Under the pieces are notes generated by a model. That model did not search any database, was not told where the DNA came from, and was given only the letters and a program-made list of their open reading frames with translations. The position numbers and the translations under genes are program-made. A DNA stretch of 64,000 nucleotides from Hybos culiciformis. Lineage: Eukaryota; Arthropoda; Insecta; Diptera; Hybotidae. Below are positions 15,475 through 28,200 of this stretch, in pieces; within the stretch, counting starts at the first letter, position 1; the number at the start of each line of letters is the position of its first letter. The stretch is from the NCBI GenBank assembly GCA_964007475.1, contig OZ023274.1:87191936-87255935 (forward strand). Direction: 5' to 3'.

Positions 15475-18400
15475 ATATCAATATTTTTTAGTAAGTAATT
15501 ATAGGCGCAATGCCAATGTCAAAAAATTTTTTTTTAATAAAATTTAATTTTTAATACTATTAAGATTAAAAAAATGTTCAAAAATCATAATTTTATTATA
15601 ATTTATAATGTTAAATACGGTGTAAATATTTTTTTAATTAATTATTAGCTAATAATTCCAAAATCATAACGAATAATGAATTAAATATTAAAGTTGTATA
15701 TATTAAGTAATTAAATTTGAATAAAACCTATAAGGATTCAAGAATAATTCATAGTTTTAAAAAAAGTGCACAATTCCAAAGGCTTCAGTATAAAAATTTT
15801 AAGATCAACTTCAATAGAATTGCGACTCTTAGTTTTTTTTTCTTTTGTGAACTAATACTTTAAGTAAATATAGTATTTGTGTACAGTTTGAATAAATATA
15901 AATATAATCTTAAAGCATAACTAAAACGAATTGTTAAGCAACAATAATATATAAAAAGGCATATTTTGTGGTAGGCCGTTTAAATTTATGTAGTAAAACG
16001 ACAAGAAAATATTAGTATAATTTTAACATGAGCTTTTAAATATATATTCATACCTATTTTGACTTCCTAAATTGCAGCAAAAGTTATAAGAAAAAATTTA
16101 TGTACAAAAAAATATATTTTTCAAATTATTCAATTATTTGCTCTTAAGTTAAAAATTATGTTCTTACTAAGATATTTAAAAAAAATTATGGTGTTGTTAG
16201 TTAACTAGTTTAGCTTCAAAAATAATTGATTAAGGCATAATTTTTTATATACATATATATTTTATTTCTCATTTATGTTGAAATCAAAAAAATTTACTAT
16301 TTTAATATAGTCACCTAAATAAGGCATTGAACAAATATTATTTCAATTTAATGAACATTACATAGTGAAAACAATTTCGAGAATAATAATTCTGGAAAAA
16401 CAAAAGTAAATAAAATAAAAATTAAAATAAAATAAAACCAGACATCATTGAACTTAAAAAAAAAAAAGTTATTGAAGGCGATCGCGAAAATTCACCCAGA
16501 CGTGCAACCCATGAAAGCGCAAAAAACATTAAAATCTCGTGGATTTATAAAAAGTTATATTATTGTAAGTTATTAAATTTATTGTGTATATACAACTGTT
16601 TGGTTTTACATGAATATCGATAATGTTTTTTTTTTTAATGTACATGTATGGTTTTAATATTATACATATTTTTGAGTACAACATAATATAAGTAATTGGG
16701 AAAATTGCAAATGAATATAACGTTATTGCAGAACAAAAGTTAATTTGTTATTTAATATATCAAAAATTTCAAATTCATCTGGAATAATATGTAAACTACA
16801 TTCGGCGCTGCTTTATTCATACACACAGAAATTATTAAGTGAAATTTTAAAAGATCAGAGGACAGTGTACGATGATGTACACTATACGAATAAACAGATA
16901 TGTAGTACATATATATTTAATTCTATTCAAGAACTGAATTTTATTTTTCTTTATAAAATTTTTGCTTTTTAATTGAAATTTATGTTTGTTTAAAATATTT
17001 TTATTTATAAATTATTTGCAGACCGCATTGTATTATTAAAATTTTAAATTCTCTGCTTGCTCGTCGGTACCGTCAAGTAATGTTACTTACCTATTGCTAC
17101 GCAAAATTATCAATTAACTACATACATCATTTCTTACATAATTTGTATCAATGCAAGGCCATAAAAAACTCACCGTAAATTTTATTAATTCTTCTTGTCA
17201 ATAGCCGTCGTACTTCTTTAAACATTCTCCACATATATAATATTTAATTTTTTAAAAAACATTAAGGTTGTTGTAATTAAAATCATTCAATAAAAAATTA
17301 ATATTAAGATATGAAACGAAATTTAAGATAAAATAAATTATATTAATTTTGTAATTTCATTATTAAAATATAATTAATAAGAATGTTGTTAAAATAATAA
17401 AAAATAAGTGTTATCTTTAAAATTTTTTAATTATATGTTTAATATGTGTATAATTTTTATATAAATTATTAGCAGAGAGTGAATTTATTTTATTAAAATA
17501 ACAATTTAAAAATTAATTCTTACTCGAGAAATTTATGTTTCTGAATTCTGAATTTCTACATTTCTAAAAATTTACGGGTTTTATAGAAATTATCATAAAT
17601 ATGAAGTCAAACTGATCCAAATTTAAAAAAAATATATGTAAGTATATGAAGGTATATTAAAATAACCTCAACAAGATGATGAAAGTATTAATTTTCTACT
17701 GACTTTTTCTGTTTTTCCCAGAATACTCTTCGCGTTGTCTGTCAGTTGTTTTTCTAGGAATTATTTTATTGGTTAGTTTTTTTTTTTATGGAAATTTTTT
17801 TCTGGGGGAGTCCAGATACCTAATGATTTTCACAGATTCTTTGAGAAATTTAAGTTAATTTAGAAGCGATATAAATTTAAAGTGCTAATCAATAAAGGAT
17901 TACAAGGTTTTATTCTTCACAAATGCGTACATATTTATGTAATTAACATGTGAAACATAATTTTAAATCAATTTGAAATAAAAATAAATTTAATCAAATT
18001 TGCTATAGTTATTTAGATTTATATATACACAACACAGTAATATTTACAAATAAAAATTTTTTTTTTTGTTTTTATTTCTATAAAATGTATTTATTTTGTA
18101 CATTAATCGCTTAATTAAATTATTTCAATTCTAGAATACAAAAAGTTACATTTTACATTTAACAATATGTATTGTATTTAGAAAAAAAAAATCTATTTTC
18201 AACTGAGGTTCAAAAGTTCTAGAGTGTCTATAGTTAATTTAAATTTATTAAACATTATTACAATTATTTCTATACATTTTCCAGAACTTAGGTAGGCAGG
18301 TACTTTAATAATCATCTTCTGCAATATTTTATTTAAAACGTAAAATTCATAAAATTTATTAATGAAATATTTTACAAGGATGAAATAATAACAAAATCTT

Positions 18401-19419
18401 CGAAAACTACTTCATTTAATTACGCGTTTTTGAATACAACAATATAATGTAAATTAACCCGGGATGTATATACACTCATTTTTATTATCCTTGGTTTGAA
18501 AAACCTTACAAAATGTTGAGAAAAAAAATCAACTATCTAAGAAGTATTTAAAATAAAAGTTGATAATAAATTTGAGTTGCAAATTCAAATGCATGTTATT
18601 AGAATAACGCACATAATGTATGTATATATTAAAAATGATTGCATAAAATTTAAAAATAAAATCGTACTTTCAATTTTTGGTTTAATGCAAAATTAATGCG
18701 TACTAATGGATTCATTATATTATTTATAACAATCATAATTTTTTTTTTTATTAACACCATAGAGTTTGAATACTATATTATAAATATCAACTGCGAAAAC
18801 TTTATAAGAAACCATAAACTAGTTTGTAATAAATTTTATATTAAAATTGAAGGGGAGTTATGTGCAAACAAGAAGTTGACTTGCACTACCAAAATATTTT
18901 TTTTTATTAAAAAGAAAAAAAAAATTTTTTTAAATGCATTACACAGCCTATAGCAATAATAGCACAAATACCTGATTTTTTGGTCTATAAAATGTCTTTT
19001 CATTTTTATCGTATGTGAACCAAATCATGATTTTTTTTTTTGAAGTATTAAATTAATAGCTTGATTTTTTTTTTTATCAAGCCTAAAAATATTTATTCAA
19101 AATCGTTGTATAAATTTCAAATTTTAGATTAAAACAATTTATTTTTTTTTTCTTTTTATCTCTTACTACGCACATATTTTCATTCACTCAGAGCTCAAAA
19201 TATGTGTGAAGTTTTTATATTTATATATGTTCATTTTGGTACTTATGTTGTTATATGAGACATACTTAGTTGTTAGACGTACATACATAATCAGTTTTTG
19301 GGTTTTACAATAATTTAAATTCAAGAAATTAGTTATTTTAAGAAATATGTGTTCGGGGTGAATTAAATTCTTTTTTTTTTTTACTTTTATTTTTGAAAAA
19401 CAATTAAATATTTGATACT
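1..19419. other. Gene-poor AT-rich intergenic DNA
   Basis: No coding region can be supported in this 19-kb stretch. ORFs are at most 85 codons, dominated by Phe/Ile/Lys/Asn/Tyr as expected from random AT-rich sequence, and show no domain. It contains many A and T homopolymers, an ATA/TAA run (about 222-247), AT dinucleotide runs (about 4569-4588 and 15406-15472), a TTA run near 13489-13512 and a three-fold TATTGTG repeat near 2324-2346. Two patches with more balanced composition (about 11150-11400 and 16475-17110) are discussed as findings. It could hold distal enhancers or non-coding exons that cannot be recognised by eye. Confidence 0.6.
15406..15472. repeat. AT/GT-interrupted AT microsatellite
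   Basis: About 67 bp of alternating TA interrupted by two TATG steps near its left half. This is the longest dinucleotide run in the window. It is likely to vary in length between individuals and to be error-prone in assembly. Confidence 0.9.
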
Positions 19420-19430
19420 AGTTATTGACA

Positions 19431-19574
19431 TCGGCCGTCATGGTGTAGTGGTATTGCCATTATCCTGCGGCGTGTTCGGTCGTGGGTTCGATTCCCATCT
19501 CGGACTGGAATTTGTGTCAAATTTTCAATTTGTCTCACTTGAATTAAGTGTTGGTGTTGTTTTAAAAAAAAAAA
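19431..19574 (+). mobile_element. tRNA-headed SINE with poly(A) tail
   Basis: A box A match (TGGTGTAGTGG, 19441-19451) is followed 44 bp later by a perfect box B (GGTTCGATTCC, 19485-19495). This is the internal RNA polymerase III promoter layout of a tRNA. The T arm folds (GTGGG/CCCAT), but the acceptor strands (19434-19440 and 19499-19505) do not pair and no proper anticodon stem forms, so it is not a working tRNA. About 65 bp of tRNA-unrelated sequence follows and ends in an 11-A run at 19564-19574. Imperfect direct repeats flank it (AGTTATTGAC before, AGTAATTATGAC after). Head, body, A-tail and near target duplication together fit a short SINE. The exact family is not recognised. Confidence 0.65.
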
Positions 19575-19586
19575 GTAATTATGACG

Positions 19587-22397
19587 GATTCAACAAAAAA
19601 GAGTTTCTAAACTTAAAGCTCAAAAATATTGGAACTATTATTTTGGTATTATACCTTAATTGTACATAAATTGTGTAAGCATGCCATTTGTAGAGCATAT
19701 TTTATTCTGGTTATCCAAAATCGCAAATTTACCATTTGCGTGATGATTATTATATTCGAAAGTTCTATTTTAATGTTTTGTATTCAATATTTTAATTCCA
19801 TCATATACTTTAAGTATAGTATAATATAATGTATGTACAAGAAATTTTTTTGACCGCAGAAGTAGGGTATATTTTGTCCATTTTGAAAGGAAATGGCAGT
19901 AACTATACACCTGACTTAAATGAATTACGCGAATTAATATTCCGCTACTAATTATTGACAACTTTATAAAAAAATCAAGGACTTACTAAAGAAACAATTG
20001 TGCAACTAAATCATGAGTAGAGTAATTAAGTATTGTTGCGATTATAGATTGTATTGTATTTTTTAGAGAACTTAACCATATTGAAGGATTTTGCAATGTG
20101 TGTACGAACTTTATTTTTATTTCATATCCTCAAAACGCGCGCACCTTAAAAACTATATATATGATATGTATATGTAGGTACGTATGTTATCTATATATAC
20201 TACACACATTTTTTTTTTCGCAAGGTTCCGATTTTTATATACGCATACATTTTAATTTTAATTTTTATTCAACAAAATCGATTTATAGCAATGCGAATTA
20301 TATTGTTCATACATAATATATTTGCGCTAACAAAAAAAACTTACAAATAATAAATAAAATTGTATACATACCACGTGGTATTGCAAGTAAACAAAAAGAT
20401 ACTCATTGAATATGATTAAAAATAAAGTTTGCAAGTGTGATATAAATAAGCCATATACAAAAGCTTCTTATTTATATATACTTTGTTTTTGAATTTACAT
20501 AAAACTTGTGCATTTTGCATTTTGTTTTACTAAGAGGGAAGCTTTTTTTTGTAACAGTACCCATTCGAGATAAACGGCAATAATAATTATTTAGAATTTT
20601 AGATAAAGAGTGTTTAAGAAAATAAAATTTCTTTTCTCTGGGAAGAACCTCAAAAGATTTATACAAGACATTATGTATCAGTATCAGTATTTTACCTTTA
20701 AATTCTGCTTTCAGCTTAGATTTCAAAATACATTTAAAGAAATTATAGAATAAACAAGTTTATTGAAAACATACTTTTACATAAGTTTCAATACGCTAAT
20801 ACGCATCAATTTTACAATTCATTCAACAGTTTAAAATTTTTCTAATGACAAAAACCTAACAGTTCCAATATTGAATATTAGAATGAAGCCTTACTTAAAA
20901 AGAAGTCTGCTTTAATTTTTTGACCGTATCTACCGAAAATTAAGATTTTCAATTATAAATCAAGATAAATGTTTATTAAAACTTATAATGTACCGTCATT
21001 ATAAAATTTCACAAATTACAATTAATTTCATTTACAATCGATTAAAACTGAAAGTTAATTAAAAAAAAAAATAGTATGACATAATAAATGCATAATGCAA
21101 AAAAAATAACAAAATTACATTGATTATTATATTATTTAAAAGTTATATTATAAAATTCATTATTATTCGTATTATTTTTTTTTCAATTCAATTTTTTTTC
21201 AATAAATGCGTGTCTCGTTCGTTCGTACATACAAAAAAGCTTTGTGTACACTTTTTCAAGTTTAAAAACAAAATATACCTATATTAATATATATATATAT
21301 AATTTTTTTTTTGTATAAGTTAAAACAACGACTATTTTGTATTATTTTTTTTTATATTTTTATGTGCAAATAATTGTAGCAAAAAGGTATTTAACCGGCT
21401 TCAATTTAATTTACAATTTCAGTCTTTTTATAACTGCAGTCGCATAAAGTCGCAATTACAAAAAAAAATAAAAATCAAAAAGTTCAATTACGAAAATAAA
21501 TTTAAAAAAATTTCTTAATGAAATTTTATCCGTTTTTCGGGAATTTCGTTTAATATAGATGTACAATAAATTTAAAAGTAATAATGTAAAAGAAATAAAC
21601 ATTTTTTTTGGAAAATAAACCAAAAAAAAAAAAAAAAGAAGAAAAAAATGAAAAATCGTTGATATACAAAAATCTTTTTTCTTTTTTATTTCTTCTAAAC
21701 CTGTGATCGATTGGTGCTGAATATCAGATTTTTATTTTCAATTAACAAAAAAAAAAATTAGTGATTTTTTTTTCTCGAAAATCTAAACTCTAAAAGACCA
21801 TCAGCCATGGAATAATATGTATAACTTTTAAAGTTTCAAATCAAAACAAAATTTGCAAAAAAAAAAACCGCATAAAAAGGACATTATTTTATCAAGGTGA
21901 TGGTTTGAAAAAAAGAAATAAAATAAATAAAATAAAAATAATCTTCAAATAAATAATAATTATTTTACTTACTTTTTGGTTTCTCCAAAATAAATGAAAT
22001 TAAAAATTATTTAATATTGCAAAAAAAAAAAAAATTAAAGAAATGAAACTACCATGAAACAATAATAACAATATTTTGCAACCGCAAACCATAAAAACAT
22101 AAAAAAAACAATAACTTAAAATAAAAAAGAAAGAAAAATTACAAAAAAGTGAAAGTAATTTATTTATTTTTTCGAATTAAATTTTTTATTTTTTTTTTTG
22201 TGTTTATCGGAATATGTAATTTGATATCGAAGAAAAAAAAAACCCAATTTTTTATTTCTCTTTCAATAAAATAACAATAATATTAATTGACATTTCTGCA
22301 ATGATTATATTAGATAATATTTAGAAATATATTTTTTTTATAATAACAAAAAGAAAAAAAAACATTTTCCTTAAATAAAAAAAAAATAACTAGAAAA
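19587..22397. other. Intergenic DNA and probable 5' UTR of the LARP6 gene
   Basis: No gene is visible. The last 1 kb or so before the LARP6 start codon is exceptionally rich in A and T runs (for example 21620-21650, 22020-22035, 22320-22392) and presumably holds promoter and 5' untranslated sequence. No TATA box or transcription start can be fixed by eye. Short ORFs here have AT-driven composition only. Confidence 0.5.
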
Positions 22398-25184
22398 ATG
22401 GAAAATTCTTCTTTGGAAACTGGTGAACCGTCACTGAAAAATATTTCACAATTTACATTAAATTTAATTGAAAATGAAAAAAAACAGCAACAACAACAGC
22501 AGAAGCAACAACAACAGCAGAAGCACCATCAACAGAATAACAATGAGTCTACTGACAGTGATATAGATTTGAATGCAATAATAATAACAGCAGACACAAC
22601 AATAAATAATAATATTCCTGATGTTGTGTTTGTTGTTGATGCAATCGGTAATACAACGATTAGACGTAATTCAATGAAAAAAAGTGAAAGTGAAATTTTA
22701 GAAAATATAAAAAATCTTAATATCCCATCAGCTGCTGATAATGAAACAAATAATAATAATAATAATATAAAATGTGATTTTATTTTAAAAGAGAATTTAT
22801 GTAATGATGATGAAAATAATATGAATAATTTAACACAAATATCTGATAATCGACAATTGAATAGTCAAATAGTGTTAACACCAACAGCAATGGAATTTAT
22901 ACCAAAACAATTGCAAATGATATCTTCAACAACAAATTCTAGCCATTTACAGCCACAATTAACACAAGATTTTGTTGAAAATTCTCATTTATTATTTGTG
23001 AATCGAAGTCGTGAAGAAAGCGTATTAGATTATTTAAATAAAGTTGAAACAAATTGCGAACAAAATTCTGAGAATTTAATGGAATTAGAGAGTAGAACAA
23101 GTTCTGTAGAAGGTAATCATCATCAGCAAACAGAAAGTTTATCAGAATCAGAAGAAGATGATGAATTAAAACCATTAATGGTTGATAATCATACTGTTAT
23201 AGAACATCACGAATTTTATTCATATAATTATAATCCAGATGTTAATGATGCCATAAATCAAAATGAACAATATAGTGATAGCGATTTATCAACTCAATAT
23301 GATCATCGTGATTTGACAACAACATTATCACAAAATTCATCTGATGATTATAAAGAATCAGGTTTATTATCACCAAAATATGAAAGTAAAAGAATTTCAA
23401 TGTCAGTGGCACCACCACCAACTCCAGTTAAATCAAATAGTCCAAAATTAAACAGCTCATTGGAACGAAATGATAATGCAGAAAATAATGAGAATTATAT
23501 TAAAGAAATCGATACATTAACACCAATGGAAATTCCTGATGAATATACATGCGAAAGTATCGTTGAACATGTTGAATTTTATTTTTCTAACGAAAGTTTA
23601 TTGCGTGATGCATTTTTATTAAAACATGTTCGTCGAAATAAAGAAGGTTTTGTTAGTTTAAAACTAGTTTCAAGCTTCAAACGTGTGCGCCAATATACAA
23701 AAGACTGGCGAGTTGTAGGATATGCCATCCGTCGGAAAAGTAAAAGAATTGAATTAAATGATTTGGGAACAAAAATTCGTCGACTCGAACCGTTGCCAAC
23801 ATTTGATGAAACAATGCCATCAAGAACAATTGTTGTGTGTGATTTACCTTTTGAGAAATTATCAATTGAAAATGTTTCTGACATTTTTTCAAAATGCGGT
23901 GAAGTTGCACTAATTCGTATTTTACGTCCGGGAATGCAAATTCCGGTCGATGTACGCCAATTCATGAACAAATATCCAGAAATGCAACAAAAAGAGTGTG
24001 CGTTAGTTGAATACATTGATTCTATATCAGCAAGAAATGCAAAAAATCTTAATTCCAATAGTAATAGCAACTTTCAAGTTTATGATATGGTTGCCCCAAA
24101 AAAGAAGACTGGTAAAAAATCAATATCAACCATCACCAAATTTGTAGAAAATTATAAATATTCTGATAATAATTTTGAAAAGAGCCGTGGTGGCCAAAGA
24201 GAAATTACCAACAATTCTGATGAAAATCGCCATAACTTCCGACGTAATAGTTCCGAATATTTTGCACCCATTAAACCGGATTACCAACATCATCAACAAC
24301 ATCAATCCCCTCAAACACAGAATTTTATTTATCAACCTCCGCACATGATTCAACGTCGTTATTCAACAAATAGTCAAGACAATCAATTTAATCATCATTC
24401 AAATCACTTGAGCAATTCATATTCCAATAATATGCATCTGAATCATATTCCTCCACGACGTATAAGCAGTTGTTCTGTTAATTCCAATAATGGTGAAATA
24501 ATGATGAATTATCCAAGAAAATATTCAACGTGCTCAGATGGATATTCCAGTTGTTCTGAGTTGTCTCGTAGAACATCCACATGTTCTTCCTCTGTAGATT
24601 CTCAATCCCGTCGCACGTCATGCTCTGAACACTGTCCATGCGGAAGTTATGACGGAAGACGAATACTTCATAATCAAAATAAAACTCAAGATTTTTCTGA
24701 TCATAATACTGGGTCGAGACGATTTTCAAGTGGATCATTTTATAATTATGATCGGAGCTATTCAAATTCTGATCCACCAAATCATCAACAATATCCAACA
24801 CGTCGAATTTCATCAGAACTAAATACGGATCGAAAAATATCTACTGGTTCAATTGGTAGTAATCATGGCAATTACTACGAAAACTCATCATTTAGAAAGT
24901 ATTCAAATGATTTTGATCCAAATCGAAAATTATCAAACTCAGATCAATATTATTTGGGTAGAAGAATTTCAACTGACTCTGGATACGATCGAAGAATGTC
25001 ATTTGGGTCAGAATATAGTTCATCACCACGCTCTAGAACTAGTAGTTTCATTTCAAGTTCAGGACCAAAAAATTCTGAGACAGTAGTTAGAACGCCCATA
25101 GGACCTGATGGAAGCAAAGGATTCGCCTTGAGAGCTAGAAAAATTGGTCAAGTAACTGCTCAATCGCAAGCAATTGTTAACTAA
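22398..25184 (+). CDS. LARP6: La-related protein 6 (LARP6-type RNA-binding protein)
   Basis: A 928-residue protein from one uninterrupted exon. The N-terminal third is low-complexity, with a poly-Gln tract near residues 28-46 and many Asn/Ser/Glu. A La motif occupies about 382-465 (EFYFSNESLLRDAFLLKHVR; then SLKLVSSFKRVR and DWRVVGYAIRRK), followed by an RRM at about 476-555 beginning TIVVCDLP. The wording of the La motif is that of the LARP6 branch rather than LARP1, LARP4 or LARP7. A basic patch (PKKKTGKK, about 566) may be a nuclear signal. Residues about 615-870 carry thirteen R-[RK]-x-S motifs. The C-terminus holds a SUZ-C box (TPIGPDGSKGFALRARK, about 898-914), as in vertebrate LARP6. 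Known family role: binding structured mRNAs (for example 5' stem-loops) and controlling their translation or localisation. The start is the first ATG after dense A/T leader sequence. It is longer than human LARP6 because of disordered tails. Family call firm; targets in this organism unknown. Confidence 0.93.
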   Translation: MENSSLETGEPSLKNISQFTLNLIENEKKQQQQQQKQQQQQKHHQQNNNESTDSDIDLNAIIITADTTINNNIPDVVFVVDAIGNTTIRRNSMKKSESEILENIKNLNIPSAADNETNNNNNNIKCDFILKENLCNDDENNMNNLTQISDNRQLNSQIVLTPTAMEFIPKQLQMISSTTNSSHLQPQLTQDFVENSHLLFVNRSREESVLDYLNKVETNCEQNSENLMELESRTSSVEGNHHQQTESLSESEEDDELKPLMVDNHTVIEHHEFYSYNYNPDVNDAINQNEQYSDSDLSTQYDHRDLTTTLSQNSSDDYKESGLLSPKYESKRISMSVAPPPTPVKSNSPKLNSSLERNDNAENNENYIKEIDTLTPMEIPDEYTCESIVEHVEFYFSNESLLRDAFLLKHVRRNKEGFVSLKLVSSFKRVRQYTKDWRVVGYAIRRKSKRIELNDLGTKIRRLEPLPTFDETMPSRTIVVCDLPFEKLSIENVSDIFSKCGEVALIRILRPGMQIPVDVRQFMNKYPEMQQKECALVEYIDSISARNAKNLNSNSNSNFQVYDMVAPKKKTGKKSISTITKFVENYKYSDNNFEKSRGGQREITNNSDENRHNFRRNSSEYFAPIKPDYQHHQQHQSPQTQNFIYQPPHMIQRRYSTNSQDNQFNHHSNHLSNSYSNNMHLNHIPPRRISSCSVNSNNGEIMMNYPRKYSTCSDGYSSCSELSRRTSTCSSSVDSQSRRTSCSEHCPCGSYDGRRILHNQNKTQDFSDHNTGSRRFSSGSFYNYDRSYSNSDPPNHQQYPTRRISSELNTDRKISTGSIGSNHGNYYENSSFRKYSNDFDPNRKLSNSDQYYLGRRISTDSGYDRRMSFGSEYSSSPRSRTSSFISSSGPKNSETVVRTPIGPDGSKGFALRARKIGQVTAQSQAIVN

Positions 25185-25274
25185 TTTATAAAAATATTGT
25201 TTATATAATGTTGAAATATTAATCTATTTTTTATTATTAAATTATATAGTTTTAAAAAATCTTTTTTTTTTTTC

Positions 25275-25280
25275 AATAAA
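25275..25280 (+). terminator. Candidate poly(A) signal of LARP6
   Basis: AATAAA lies 91 bp after the stop codon, just downstream of a T run. It is the first canonical hexamer after the coding region. The cleavage site was not determined. Confidence 0.5.
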
Positions 25281-28200
25281 TTGATATTATTTTAACAAGA
25301 TATTTTTTTTTAAATTTATTACCTAAATAGACAAAGCTTTAAAGTATGAGTATACTGTATAATGTCAAAAATTTATGGAATTAAATAGATCGAAACAAGA
25401 ATTACATAATAAACAGGATCTTGTAAAATTTACCTACACCCAAAAAATTATTTTTGAAAGCAAAAAAAAAGTTTAAACTTTTATACATAATTTTCATGCA
25501 AAAAGAATATTTTCTTTTTTGGACAAAAAATATTTTAATTTTTTTCATGCTTCATAAAATAAATTATAATATCATCATGACGTTAAAGCAGAAAAACATG
25601 TTTCCTATTTTTCTCTAGAAAGTAAGAACTGCAAAAATAAAGATTATCAGCTTAAACTTAATTCAGATATAAAATAAGAGAAGTAATTTGATGGTTTTTG
25701 ATTTTTATTTTCTTAGCAACAGCTTGTAATGTATTTAAATGATTAATTCGATGTCATTATAACATACACAGAAAAAACTTGCAAAAAATAAGGTCAACAT
25801 AATTCTGATTGACCATTGTAAAATTTTATGGTGATTCTTTTTTGATAAAAAAAAAATTATCAATAGTAAAAAAAATACATTTTAGATAAAAACATGTTTA
25901 TGTTTATATGTTTATAATTTTTGGTAAGTTGATCATATATTAAGGTAAGTACATATACTTACTTCATTTGTTGTTTCACATAACAAAAATTATTTCCAAG
26001 AATTTGAAAAGGGAAATCTAAACCATGTTGAAATGAAAAAAAAACTTATTATTATTATTTTATAATTAATCTGGTTTTAATTGTAACTTGTTCTCAGTAC
26101 AATAAATATATATTGTTTTAAAATGTTTCGAAGTCAACCATTCTACTGTTAAACTATAAATAGGAGTCACGAGCTTCTGTTTTATTGGAAAAAGAACAAA
26201 ACAATGAATTGCAAACTAATAAGATAAGAAAACAGAAGATGCAAAAATTTTCTTGCTCAAAGTGAAAATAAAATCACAAACATGTAATATATATGTAAAT
26301 GTTACGGCTAAACTACAAAATGTTATAATGTATAAAATTGCCGGTAAATGTGTAAATTAACCCCAAGATTAGGCAAGTGTAAGTTTACCACCTCGTAAAT
26401 GTTATAATAATGCATTACATTTACTGGCAGATTAACCCCATTTTTGTGTAAGGTGGCCCTCTTTCGTTCGGACCAGTAAATGTATATTAGATTTGCCTAA
26501 ATAATGTACACATTAACCTGGAAATGTAAATTTAACGTAACATATATATAACTAAAAAAACACTGCTTAAACAATAATCAATTTTAAAACAAAATTTAAG
26601 AAAGTTATTGAATAAAATTTTCTAACCAAGATACTGTTTATAAGTGATAACCATAATTTTCAACTGACTATCTCTCGAAAAATGATAAATATTTATTTAA
26701 TAATAAAATATTAATACAAAAAATTAAAAATATACCTTATAATAATTATATCAAAAATAACTTTGTTTCCTTAATATTTAGCCTAGTTCTGTCTGCTTTT
26801 ATATCCCTCTTCACCTTGGACCATTGTGCCAAATTTATATTCTTAAAATAATAATAAAGATAAAAATTTTCATTTTTTATTTTTATTATTCAAATAAAAT
26901 AAAATCTTAATCAAAAATGAAGAAAAATAAAAGTTTTGCGATTCTTTGAATTATTTCTAGACTACAACCTGCCTACATATCGTAAAAAATGACATTGACC
27001 TTAAAATATTTTTATTTTATATCATTTGTTACATACAGTTGATATATTTATGTATCTTTAAGAGCTTCGTAATGACACATGAGTAAATTGTCTTTTCTTT
27101 TTTTTTTTTTAATTTTTACTTAAATAATTATTTTAATAATATATGTAATGTGAATAAATTTTATTAAGCTTTGAATTATAAATTCTCTTTATCTAAACTA
27201 GCGCCATCGTTGAAAAGCTTACACGAATTTTATATTTTCAATTTTGCACCAAAATAAAGCTTTGGTAAAAAATGAATTTTTCGTAACGTTATGCTGTCAA
27301 AACAACAATTTTCTGATCTTAATATTGAAACATTTTTTTTAAGACAATTAATTTTGCCATATTAGTTAGGTGTAGGATCTAGTCTATGTCTACCTAGTTT
27401 GCTCGTCAAATGTTAATTTTTTGAAAATCAAATCATTCAGTTCGGCGATTGTAAAACTTAATATTTGTTTGTGTTGACGGCTTAAGTTGTAATTATTGAA
27501 TAATAATTGCTTTTTGAATTGCTCTCTTAAATATACTTACATATGAAATATGAATACAAAATAATTTATTAAAACTGTTGGTCGTCACAATAATTTAGTT
27601 CTTACTCGTTCTTAGGTACCAACATGCATATTTAAATATTTAAAAAACATTTTTAAAGTCAATAATTTTATACTTACAAACTGAGTGAATGAACAAAAAA
27701 AAAAACAGAAATATTTTTGAATGTAAATAATGAAAAAATGAAAATAATTTACTCATGAAAATTATCGCCAGGTCCTATGTATACAATAAGCATTTTCAGC
27801 TTTGTTCTCATATCTAATATTCGAATTTATGCTGATCTTTATTAGAATAAAACAAATATAATTATATTTATAGACTATATTACATAAAGAAATATAAATT
27901 TTAGAAACACATATTTATAAATAACTTATCTTGTAAAACATAATCTAAGTATTATGTATTTATATGACGGAAAATTGTTGCCGAATAATTTCCTAATAAT
28001 ATGTTGAAGTGTAAATCCAGTGACAAACTATGAACAATATATCATTTCATTATAAAATGTAATTACATTAATTGGATATCAAAATAATTACAAATATTTC
28101 AATTCAAGAGCATAAAAAAAAATAATTTCGCAATAAAAAAATATATAATTCGGAACAATATTTTTCCTAGAAATTAATTAAAACATATGCTGTATTAAAT

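Noticed and set aside
19434..19505. Functional tRNA gene
   Set aside because: Boxes A and B are good, but the acceptor strands do not pair and no anticodon stem forms; the poly(A) tail and near target duplication point to a SINE.
23579..24070. 163-codon minus-strand ORF inside LARP6
   Set aside because: It is the antisense shadow of the conserved La motif and RRM coding sequence.
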